Part shown: positions 21,872-28,457 of the stretch, in pieces
Layout: each line of letters opens with the position of its first letter
How positions within the stretch are numbered: the first letter of the stretch is position 1
NCBI GenBank assembly: GCA_039933315.1
Contig: JBDTOI010000029.1
Location: forward strand, 1 to 31,449
Origin: DASXRU01 sp039933315
GTDB lineage: Bacteria; Acidobacteriota; Blastocatellia; Pyrinomonadales; Pyrinomonadaceae
Direction of reading: 5' to 3'
Length of the DNA: 31,449 nt
Program-made: the position numbers and the translations under genes
The notes under the pieces: generated by a model
Seen by the model: the letters and a program-made list of their open reading frames with translations, nothing else
What the model was told of the DNA's origin: nothing
Database searches by the model: none

Positions 21872-23113
21872 TTATTCCTCGTATCGCTTAAAAAGGAGCG
21901 CTGCGTTTGTGCCGCCGAATCCAAAACTATTCGACAGCGCGTAATTCACTCTTACTTCGCGCGGTTTGTTGGGCACGTAATCAAGGTCGCACTCAGGATC
22001 CTGGTTCACATAATTAATGGTGGGCAAGAGCGTATTCCGATGCAGAGCAAGGACCGAAAAAACACCCTCGATGCCGCCGGCCGCCCCCAGCAAATGCCCG
22101 GTCATGCTCTTGGTCGAGCTGACAGCTAACTTGTAGGCGTGCTCCCCGAAGGTTTTCTTAATCGCCATGGTCTCGAACTTGTCGTTGTACGGCGTGGAAG
22201 TCCCGTGCGCGTTGATATAACCAACCTCTTCCGGTTCGACTCCCGCGTCCTTCATCGTTCGCTGCATGACCCGGATAGCGCCCGACCCGGTATTGTCCGG
22301 CATCGTTATGTGGAACGCATCCGCCGTCATCCCGTAGCCGACCAGTTCCGCGTAGATCTTTGCTCCGCGCCGGCGCGCAAACTCGAGCTCTTCGAGGATC
22401 AATATTCCGGCGCCTTCACCGATCACAAAACCATCCCGGTCACGCTCAAAAGGACGCGAGGCGGTGGTGGGATCATCATTGCGGGTAGACAGGGCCCGCA
22501 TCGCCGCGAACCCGGCCACACTCATAGGAGTGATGGCCGATTCAGCCCCGCCACAGATCATCACATCGGCCGCACTACGCTGAATAATCTTGAAGCTGTC
22601 GCCGATGGCGTGCGCTCCCGCCGAACACGCTGTCGCCGTAGCCGAATTTGGTCCCTTGGCGTTGTGCCGGATGGAAACCTGGCCGGAGGCAAGGTTGACG
22701 ATGGCGGAAGGAATAAAGAAGGGCGAAACTCGGCCCGGCCCCTCGTTCAGCAGCTTTGAGTGTTCCCGTTCAATGGCCCAGAAATCTCCGATACCGCTGC
22801 TGATGTAGGTGCCCACTTCCTCGGCGATGTCGTCTGTGACTTTCAGGCCGCAGTCAGTCATTGCTTCCTGAGCAGCGGCGACCGCGTAATGAATAAAGGC
22901 GCCCATCTTGCGCGCCTCTTTCTTCTCGACGTAGTTCAGCGGATCGAAACCCTTGACCTCACACGCAAAGCGGGTGGTAAATTTCTCGGCATCGAACTTC
23001 TTGATATAGTCGGCGCCGTTCTTGCCGCTCAACAGCGCAGACCAGGTGGCCTCGACCGAGTTACCCACCGGCGTAACCAGGCCGAGACCTGTAACCACGA
23101 CGCGTCGTGTCAA
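21872..23113 (-). CDS. fabF: Beta-ketoacyl-ACP synthase II
   Basis: A 413-residue condensing enzyme of fatty-acid elongation. The catalytic triad is intact: Cys163 in ATACSAGAHAIG, His303 in NAHGTSTPYND and His340 in KSMTGHLLGAAGG, with Lys335. It starts with TTG: the N-terminus MTRRVVVTGLGLVTPVG aligns with family starts, AAGGAG lies 8 nt upstream, and no ATG is available nearby. It follows acpP by 104 bp and ends the fatty-acid gene set here. Confidence 0.97.
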   Translation of the reverse strand: MTRRVVVTGLGLVTPVGNSVEATWSALLSGKNGADYIKKFDAEKFTTRFACEVKGFDPLNYVEKKEARKMGAFIHYAVAAAQEAMTDCGLKVTDDIAEEVGTYISSGIGDFWAIEREHSKLLNEGPGRVSPFFIPSAIVNLASGQVSIRHNAKGPNSATATACSAGAHAIGDSFKIIQRSAADVMICGGAESAITPMSVAGFAAMRALSTRNDDPTTASRPFERDRDGFVIGEGAGILILEELEFARRRGAKIYAELVGYGMTADAFHITMPDNTGSGAIRVMQRTMKDAGVEPEEVGYINAHGTSTPYNDKFETMAIKKTFGEHAYKLAVSSTKSMTGHLLGAAGGIEGVFSVLALHRNTLLPTINYVNQDPECDLDYVPNKPREVRVNYALSNSFGFGGTNAALLFKRYEE

Positions 23114-23121
23114 AACTATAT

Positions 23122-23127
23122 CTCCTT
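23122..23127 (-). promoter_or_regulatory. Shine-Dalgarno that supports the TTG start of fabF
   Basis: AAGGAG on the minus strand is 8 nt from TTG ACA CGA CGC. Both spacing and the conserved N-terminus point to TTG as initiator. Confidence 0.8.
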
Positions 23128-23217
23128 CTGAAATCAGAAATCGCGTAAGGGGTGTGTCGGGAGCGAGTAGCGCTGCTTCTCTCTGTTTACCCCGTGGCTT
23201 CGCTCGACACCGCTTAC

Positions 23218-23460
23218 TTATTTCTTGTGCTGGTCAATATAGTTGTAGGCGTCGCGCACGCTCTGAATTTTTTCGGCGTCCTCGTCCGGAATCTCAATGC
23301 CGAACTCTTCTTCGAAACGCATCACCAGCTCGACCGTGTCGAGCGAATCTGCGCCCAGGTCATCGATGAAGCGGGCATTCGGTGTAACCTCATTTTCGTC
23401 CACACCGAGCTCGTCCACGATAATTTGCTTTACCTTGTTCTCGATCTCTTGATCGGGCAT
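23218..23460 (-). CDS. acpP: Acyl carrier protein
   Basis: An 80-residue acidic four-helix protein. Ser39 in DDLGADSLDTVELVM is the 4'-phosphopantetheine attachment site. FIDDLGADSL and EFGIEIPDEDAEKI match ACP of type II fatty-acid synthesis. AGAGGAGC stands 8 nt before the ATG, so the in-frame extension to 23520, which would overlap the fabD end, is rejected. It lies 41 bp after fabD. The gene fabG, which often sits between fabD and acpP, is absent. Confidence 0.97.
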   Translation of the reverse strand: MPDQEIENKVKQIIVDELGVDENEVTPNARFIDDLGADSLDTVELVMRFEEEFGIEIPDEDAEKIQSVRDAYNYIDQHKK

Positions 23461-23501
23461 TTCCGTTTGCTCCTCTGAAAATTGATGGAAAAACTTTCTG
23501 C

Positions 23502-24443
23502 CTAATTGGCGCCGCTGCATGCTGCCAGCGTCGCCTTCAAACTTGCCGCGTCTGCGACATTCAAACTCTGCACGCTGCGATCGATTTGCCGCAGCAGTCC
23601 GCCGAGAACTTTCCCCGGTCCCACCTCGATGAAGGTATTTACACCTTCGCGAAGCAGCAACTCAACCGATTCCCGCCAGCGAACCGGCGCCGAGACCTGC
23701 CTGATTAGCGCATCACGCGCCCGGGCGCCGTCCGTATTGGCAGCGGCATCCACATTGTTCACCAACGGCGTCTGCAATTCCTGAAACTGCAAATGCGCCA
23801 GATCATTCGCCAGCCTTTCCTGCGCCGGCTGCATGAGCGCGCAATGGAAAGGGGCGCTAACGTTCAATTTCACTGCCCGCTTCGCCCCGCGTGCTTTCAA
23901 TAAATCGATGGCCCTGTCAATGGCCTCCGCGTTACCGGCGATGACGATCTGGCCCGGCGAGTTGATATTTGCCGGACTGCAAACCTGACCGTCCCTGGCT
24001 TCTTCGCAGGCTGCTTCGACGACGGCAAGTTCAGCTCCCAGGATTGCCGCCATTGCCCCAACACCGACGGGAACCGCCTGCTGCATATACTGGCCGCGGG
24101 CGCGCACCGTCCTCAGCGCATCGGCCAACGATAGCGAACCGGCCGCGTACAGTGCTGAGTATTCTCCCAAACTGTGTCCCGCTACGTAATTTGGTTTCGC
24201 CAATTCCTCGGTTCTCAAGACTGCCAGCGCTGCTGCCGAGACCGCCAGAATTGCCGGCTGTGTATTCTCGGTTAGCTGCAACTCATCAGCCGGGCCTTCA
24301 AAGCATAGCCGCGAGATGGAAAATCCCACCGCGTCGTCCGCCTCTTCAAAGATCCTTTTAGCCGCCGCGAAATTATCGGCTAAATCCTTCCCCATGCCCG
24401 CATACTGCGAGCCCTGACCCGGGAAAATGTACGCCAACGCCAT
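23502..24443 (-). CDS. fabD: Malonyl-CoA:ACP transacylase
   Basis: A 313-residue FabD that loads malonyl groups on ACP. YIFPGQGSQYAGMG opens the protein, Ser91 lies in GHSLGEYSAL, His199 in APFHCALMQP, and the C-terminal VGPGKVLGGLLRQID is typical. The ATG fits the family N-terminus; an in-frame TTG 30 nt upstream would add ten residues encoded partly by repeat DNA and is less likely. The sequence just upstream of the ATG belongs to the heptamer repeats (TCGGAAA motifs), which may double as a weak ribosome binding site. Confidence 0.96.
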   Translation of the reverse strand: MALAYIFPGQGSQYAGMGKDLADNFAAAKRIFEEADDAVGFSISRLCFEGPADELQLTENTQPAILAVSAAALAVLRTEELAKPNYVAGHSLGEYSALYAAGSLSLADALRTVRARGQYMQQAVPVGVGAMAAILGAELAVVEAACEEARDGQVCSPANINSPGQIVIAGNAEAIDRAIDLLKARGAKRAVKLNVSAPFHCALMQPAQERLANDLAHLQFQELQTPLVNNVDAAANTDGARARDALIRQVSAPVRWRESVELLLREGVNTFIEVGPGKVLGGLLRQIDRSVQSLNVADAASLKATLAACSGAN

Positions 24444-24449
24444 CGCCAG

Positions 24450-24525
24450 TTTCCGATTTCCGATTCGACTCAAATGGTCGCAGTCTCTTCAATCCGCAAT
24501 CCGAATTCCGCAATCCGAAATCAGA
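24450..24525. repeat. Heptamer-phased repeats between fabH and fabD, running into the fabH stop
   Basis: TTTCCGA occurs twice (24450-24463). Five units AATCCGC, AATCCGA, ATTCCGC, AATCCGA, AATCAGA lie in exact 7-bp phase at 24491-24525. The two blocks are partly complementary (TTTCCGA against AATCCGA-type units). The last unit contains the TGA stop codon of fabH. Confidence 0.85.
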
Positions 24526-25513
24526 CGCCCCAGCGCATTACGGTCCCGCCCCAGGTCACACCGCCGCCGAAGGAAGCCATCAAAACGATGTCGCCTTCTT
24601 TTATCCGCCCGGCCTCAACGCACTCATCCAGCGCGATGGGGATCGAAGCCGAAGAGGTGTTGCCATGCTGGGCGATATTCGAATAAACACGAGCTTCTTC
24701 GACATTGAGTTTGCCGGCCACGGCATCAGTGATCCGTTGATTCGCCTGGTGCGGAATGAAAAGATCGACGTCGTCCGCCTTCAAACCTGCCTGACCCAGA
24801 ACGTCCAGGGAAATGTCCGTCATCGATCGCACCGCAACCCTGAACAGCTCATTCCCCTTCATCTTAAAAAAATGATCGCCGTTCGCGATCGTTTCGGCGC
24901 TGAAACCGCCTTTGGTGCCGCCGCCCGGTGCGAACAACTGCTCCTCGTAGCGCCCATCGGATCTGATTCGCGACGCCAGAATACCCCGTCCCTCTTCGAC
25001 CGATCCGATAATGGCCGCCCCGGCGCCGTCACCAAACAGAACACACGTTGAGCGATCAGTATAGTCCACGTAGCGTGTCAGAATCTCAGCCCCGATGACG
25101 AGCGCATACTTTGTCTGCCCATCCCGGATCATTGAGTTGGCCATGGAAACGCCGTAGAGAAAGCCCGAACAGGCGGCCACGATATCCATGGCGGCGGCTT
25201 TATGCGCTCCCAGCTCAGCCTGAATCAAACATCCGGTAGCCGGCAGGATTTGATCCGGAGTTACCGTAGCACACAGGATCAGATCAATCTCCGAGACATC
25301 TATGCCGGCCCGCTCGATTGCGGCGCGCGCAGCCCGGACGGCAAACTGCGAAGTATACTCATCCGGCCCGGCTTTGCGACGCTGTTTGATCCCGGTTCTG
25401 GAGGTTATCCAGTCATCCGAGGTCTCTACCAATTTTTCCAGATCCGCATTCGTCAGAATGCCTTCAGGATACGAATGACCGGTCCCCAGGATGCCGGCGT
25501 TAACTTTTGCCAT
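24521..25513 (-). CDS. fabH: Beta-ketoacyl-ACP synthase III
   Basis: A 330-residue initiating condensing enzyme that joins an acyl-CoA primer with malonyl-ACP. The triad is Cys115 in DIVAACSGFLYG, His255 in FIPHQANQRI and Asn285 in AQHGNTSSAS. DDWITSRTGIKQRR and LFGDGAGAAI are further family blocks. Length is normal and the ATG is clear. Its stop codon lies in a heptamer unit. The 268-bp gap from plsX holds a large modular palindrome. Confidence 0.97.
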   Translation of the reverse strand: MAKVNAGILGTGHSYPEGILTNADLEKLVETSDDWITSRTGIKQRRKAGPDEYTSQFAVRAARAAIERAGIDVSEIDLILCATVTPDQILPATGCLIQAELGAHKAAAMDIVAACSGFLYGVSMANSMIRDGQTKYALVIGAEILTRYVDYTDRSTCVLFGDGAGAAIIGSVEEGRGILASRIRSDGRYEEQLFAPGGGTKGGFSAETIANGDHFFKMKGNELFRVAVRSMTDISLDVLGQAGLKADDVDLFIPHQANQRITDAVAGKLNVEEARVYSNIAQHGNTSSASIPIALDECVEAGRIKEGDIVLMASFGGGVTWGGTVMRWGV

Positions 25514-25542
25514 CTGGACCCTCAGTAAAAACTCAATTATGG

Positions 25543-25798
25543 CGGTCGCGGCTCATACGCGACCGGAGTAACGCCGAAGGCGTTGGCCAATTCCAGCCCA
25601 GGGTAACACCCTGGGAAGGAGGATTATCTTAGTTATCAACCCTGAAAGGGTTGAAAAGGTACTCGCAATTTCGTCAACACTTTCAGTGTTTCTCGTTTCA
25701 AACCAAACCGTGATCCCAGGGTGTTACCCTGGGCTGGAATTAGCCAACGCCTTCGGCGTTTTCAAGCCCCAGACTCCGGCGCTACACCGCCGCCGCGA
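25543..25798. repeat. Modular nested palindrome between plsX and fabH
   Basis: Six palindromic modules are nested symmetrically: CGCCGAAGGCG, then CCCAGGGTAACACCCTGGG, CAACCCTGAAAGGGTTG, AACACTTTCAGTGTT, then CCCAGGGTGTTACCCTGGG and CGCCTTCGGCG. The outer arms (GGCCAATTCCAGCCCAGGGT and its mate) are almost fully complementary. The match continues at the right end into the last plsX codons (GTCGCGGC is present on both sides). The whole spans most of the gap inside the fatty-acid operon. Confidence 0.92.
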
Positions 25799-26849
25799 CC
25801 TGTCGCATGTTAGCCTCGGCTATTCCCCGCTCAATTAGTTCGCTGGCATGGTGCCGCGAAAATTCTTTCACGCTGCGAATAGCGTTGCGAATGGCGCGCG
25901 AGTTTGAGCTGCCATGGGCAATCACCACTATCTGACTCACTCCCAGCAACGGCACGCCGCCATATTCTGAATAATCCAGCCGCTTCTTGATATTGCGAAA
26001 AGCAGGCTTGGCCAGCAGGGCGCCCGCCTTGGTCACGGCGGACGCGGTCAGCTCTCGTTTGATCATTGAAAGCATCGCATCCGTCAGGCCCTCTGAAAGC
26101 TTTAGCATGACGTTGCCGGTAAATCCGTCAGTCACAATTACATCGACTTCCCCGGTGAAAACATCGCGGCCCTCGACGTTACCGACGAAGTTTAAGTTAG
26201 GCAAGGCGCGCAACAGGGGGAACGCTTCTTTGGTCAAGTCGTTGCCTTTCGCTTCCTCTTCGCCAATGCTCATAAGGGCCACGGCGGGTTTGGCTGTTCC
26301 CAGCACCGCGCGCGAGTAGGCATCGCCCATGACGGCGAACTGCGCCAGATGTTCGGCCTTGCATTCAGCGTTCGCGCCGACGTCCAGCAACAATGTGGGT
26401 TTTCCCGTCTTGGTCGGGATCATGGCCGCGAGGGCCGGTCGATCCACTCCGCGCAACATGCCGATTACCATCTTCGCCGTAGCCATGGCGGCGCCGGTAT
26501 TACCCGCGGAAACAAAACCATCCGCATGGCCATCAGCCACCAGCCGGGCGCCAATTCTCAAAGAACTCTTTTTCTTACGCCGGACCGAGATGGCCACCGG
26601 ATCATCCATCCCGATCACTTCCGGGGCTTCGACAAACTCGATCCCCCGATCGCCATCGTTACGCCAGCCACAGCGGCGCAGTTCGGGCACGACCTTTTCC
26701 CGCTGTCCAACCAGAACTACTCCGATACCGAAGTCCCGCGTGGCCGCCAGTGCGCCATCGATCTCCGCCTGCGGCGCATGATCGCCGCCCATGGCGTCCA
26801 GGACGACCTTATCGGTCAGCGAATGCCCGTGCTTTTTCAAGGCTGGCAC
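25782..26849 (-). CDS. plsX: Phosphate acyltransferase
   Basis: A PlsX of 355 residues, making acyl-phosphate from acyl-ACP for phospholipid synthesis. VVLDAMGGDHAP, DPVAISVRRKKKSSLRIG, GFVSAGNTGAAMA, LLDVGANAECKAEHLAQFA, NVEGRDVF, VIVTDGFTGNVMLK and GVPLLGVSQIVVIAHGSS are all family blocks. No ATG lies near the expected N-terminus. I choose GTG, which has AGG about 7 nt upstream and starts 20 nt after the rpmF stop. A TTG nine nt further on is possible; the frame also continues upstream into rpmF but that part looks out of frame with any conserved sequence. Confidence 0.93.
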   Translation of the reverse strand: MPALKKHGHSLTDKVVLDAMGGDHAPQAEIDGALAATRDFGIGVVLVGQREKVVPELRRCGWRNDGDRGIEFVEAPEVIGMDDPVAISVRRKKKSSLRIGARLVADGHADGFVSAGNTGAAMATAKMVIGMLRGVDRPALAAMIPTKTGKPTLLLDVGANAECKAEHLAQFAVMGDAYSRAVLGTAKPAVALMSIGEEEAKGNDLTKEAFPLLRALPNLNFVGNVEGRDVFTGEVDVIVTDGFTGNVMLKLSEGLTDAMLSMIKRELTASAVTKAGALLAKPAFRNIKKRLDYSEYGGVPLLGVSQIVVIAHGSSNSRAIRNAIRSVKEFSRHHASELIERGIAEANMRQVAAAV

Positions 26850-26869
26850 CGAAAAACCTGGCTGGCGCG

Positions 26870-27055
26870 TTATGCTGATTGTTCTACTTGAACCACTTCG
26901 CGGTCTTTGTAATAACCGCATTTGGGACACACGCGATGCTGCAAGCGCGGCTCCTGACAATTCGGGCAGACGCTGGTTTGCGGTATCCGCAGGGCATCGT
27001 GCGCGCGACGTTTGCCGCGACGTGCTTTAGAATGGCGGCGTTTTGGATTTGGCAT
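26870..27055 (-). CDS. rpmF: Ribosomal protein bL32, zinc-binding form
   Basis: A 61-residue basic protein. MPNPKRRHSKARRGKRRAHD is the classic L32 start. Cysteines C30, C33, C43 and C46 (CPNC, CPKC) form the zinc ribbon of the C+ type, so it needs zinc. AGGGAG lies about 8 nt before the ATG. Position between yceD and plsX is the conserved bacterial order. Confidence 0.97.
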   Translation of the reverse strand: MPNPKRRHSKARRGKRRAHDALRIPQTSVCPNCQEPRLQHRVCPKCGYYKDREVVQVEQSA

Positions 27056-27075
27056 AATTACTCCCTAAACAATTT

Positions 27076-27152
27076 CAAATCTCAGATCTCAAATCTAGAA
27101 TTTCAAATCTCAAATTTGAGATCTCAAATCCCAGAGCTAAAATCTCAGATCA
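27076..27152. repeat. Eleven heptamer units in perfect phase, overlapping the yceD stop
   Basis: Units in order: CAAATCT, CAGATCT, CAAATCT, AGAATTT, CAAATCT, CAAATTT, GAGATCT, CAAATCC, CAGAGCT, AAAATCT, CAGATCA, with no phase slip over 77 bp. CAAATTT-GAGATCT forms a local palindrome. The last three units encode the final codons and TAG stop of yceD. Confidence 0.95.
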
Positions 27153-27652
27153 TTCAGCGCGGCCCAACGCGGATCTCCGGGACGCGACTCACACTCGCAG
27201 TCCTTCAAGTTCTTGTCAATCCCGCACACCGGGCACAGTCCTTTGCATTCTTCACGGCAAAGAACCCGCACCGGTAAGGACAGGATGACCTGCTCCCGCG
27301 TCAGGTCGTCAAGGTCGATCGCTTCCCCGTCAAAGACCGCCAGGCTGAGATCGTCATCCTGCAGTTCGGCAAGCTGCTCCCGTTCATAATTACTGACCGG
27401 GACATAGTCCACATCGAAGCCGGCCGCAACCGGCACTGACACTGGTTGTAAACAGCGGTCGCATTCCAGCTCCACCTGGGCGGAAACGTTTCCCCGCACT
27501 CGCACGCGCCCATCGTCGCGCCGGACGCCAGCCCGCACCTCGGCCGGGCCGGTCAATCGAGCACGGTCGTCGTCAAGCGACAGTTCGCCGGTTTCAAATA
27601 TATGGGCGAACTGCCCGCTTCCCGTCTCCAGCTTCTCAAGCTCAATTCGCAT
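27137..27652 (-). CDS. yceD: YceD/DUF177 family protein
   Basis: A 171-residue protein of the DUF177 family that precedes rpmF in most bacteria; related proteins influence 23S rRNA accumulation. Metal-type cysteine pairs are visible: ECDRC (C64, C67), CREECKGLCPVCG (C132, C136, C140, C143) and DCEC (C152, C154). LPVRVLCREECKGLCPVCG is the family signature. The ATG before RIELEKLETG is preferred over an in-frame TTG 18 nt earlier. It is the first gene behind a consensus promoter, with a leader of about 50 nt. Its last codons, for DLRF and stop, lie within a heptamer array. Confidence 0.93.
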   Translation of the reverse strand: MRIELEKLETGSGQFAHIFETGELSLDDDRARLTGPAEVRAGVRRDDGRVRVRGNVSAQVELECDRCLQPVSVPVAAGFDVDYVPVSNYEREQLAELQDDDLSLAVFDGEAIDLDDLTREQVILSLPVRVLCREECKGLCPVCGIDKNLKDCECESRPGDPRWAALNDLRF

Positions 27653-27709
27653 CGTCGAACCGCTCTGCAAAGTCGCGCGGTTTTTAGCACCTGAAGCGCA
27701 AAAGGTCTA

Positions 27710-27737
27710 ATTATAGCGGTGTTACCGCTCGTGTCAA
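27710..27737 (-). promoter_or_regulatory. Consensus sigma-70 promoter of the yceD-rpmF-plsX-fab operon
   Basis: A perfect TTGACA and a perfect TATAAT stand 16 bp apart on the minus strand, about 58 bp upstream of the yceD ATG. This is the best promoter in the window. Its placement makes yceD, rpmF, plsX, fabH, fabD, acpP and fabF one likely transcription unit. Confidence 0.87.
27715..27729. promoter_or_regulatory. Operator-like palindrome in the promoter spacer
   Basis: AGCGGTGTTACCGCT, a perfect 6-bp inverted repeat around a 3-bp centre, lies between the -35 and -10 boxes and touches the -10. A protein bound there would block RNA polymerase. Regulator and ligand are unknown; fatty-acid regulators such as FapR use palindromes near such promoters, but the sequence differs from what I recall of its site. 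Confidence 0.55.
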
Positions 27738-27769
27738 CGAACCAACTCTGTGACTGCTAAGGTCCCGTT

Positions 27770-28186
27770 TTAGTTTGGGGTATCTCCGGTCTCGGGCTCA
27801 GTTGACACCCCCGCGCCATCTTTTTCGCATCGTTCGTGCCATTTCCGCTCGAGGTCGTCGCGCTCAATGCTGCCCGCTTCTGCCAGGGCATCAACCAGAG
27901 TCTTCACCAGCGTATGGGTGGCGTGGGTGTTTTCCGATTGTCGCAACAGCAGGCGCAAACCCTTTTCCAGCCTTTCTGCTAGTCGCGCCAGTCTGTTTTC
28001 CAGGATAGACAAGCGCTCGAGCAGATGTTCCTCATTCGCTGTGGTGACGTCGGCCGCATCATGTTTCATTGCGGGCGGCTCGACAACCAGCATTAAGCGC
28101 GTGCCGCAGCGGGTACAGAACTCCTCTCCCAGGAGATTCCCGGCCATGCATTTCTGACAATAATGCGCGATCGTCTTTGCCTGCAT
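27770..28186 (-). CDS. Zinc-ribbon protein with coiled coil, unknown function
   Basis: A 138-residue protein. An N-terminal treble of CxxC knuckles (C10, C13 in YCQKC; C24, C27 in FCTRCG) makes a zinc ribbon. A helical, probably coiled-coil part follows (LLERLSILENRLARLAERLE, about 53-72), then a charged C-terminal tail. No enzyme motif is seen. The ATG is preferred over an in-frame TTG 21 nt earlier. TATACT lies only 2 nt before this ATG, so transcription could start at or near the start codon. It lies upstream of the yceD promoter and so is probably separate from the fab operon. Confidence 0.75.
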   Translation of the reverse strand: MQAKTIAHYCQKCMAGNLLGEEFCTRCGTRLMLVVEPPAMKHDAADVTTANEEHLLERLSILENRLARLAERLEKGLRLLLRQSENTHATHTLVKTLVDALAEAGSIERDDLERKWHERCEKDGAGVSTEPETGDTPN

Positions 28187-28210
28187 TAAGTATACGGTGC
28201 TGATCAAGAT

Positions 28211-28437
28211 TCCTCGACGCGGCTTTGCACAAAAACTCTTGTTTCGTGTTCCTTCGTGGCGCTTAGTGTGATTTCGTGGATCGTATGGCTCCGAATCCCA
28301 AGCACACGATCCACGAAATTACACGAAATCTCACGAAGCAACACGAACCAATGTTGATCTTAGGCCTTCACAGCGGTCCGCTTCCAACCATTCGGCGACT
28401 TTTTGTGCAAAGCCCCTCGCCGCTACGCGTCGGAGGA
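28211..28437. repeat. Nested inverted-repeat element with 10-bp-phased core
   Basis: The outer arms are TCCTCGACGCG and CGCGTCGGAGGA. Inside them lies a perfect 15-bp pair, GGCTTTGCACAAAAA (28221-28235) and TTTTTGTGCAAAGCC (28402-28416). The core (28241-28349) has arms of 10-bp units: CACGAAATTA, CACGAAATCT, CACGAAGCAA, CACGAACC on the right, mirrored by TTTCGTGT/CTTCGTGG units on the left. The element has no coding capacity and fills the spacer between the zinc-ribbon gene and the dehydrogenase. Confidence 0.88.
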
Positions 28438-28457
28438 AACTTGATTACACCTGTTCT

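Noticed and set aside
27076..27152. Heptamer array considered as a CRISPR array
   Set aside because: Units are contiguous, 7 bp long and have no spacers.
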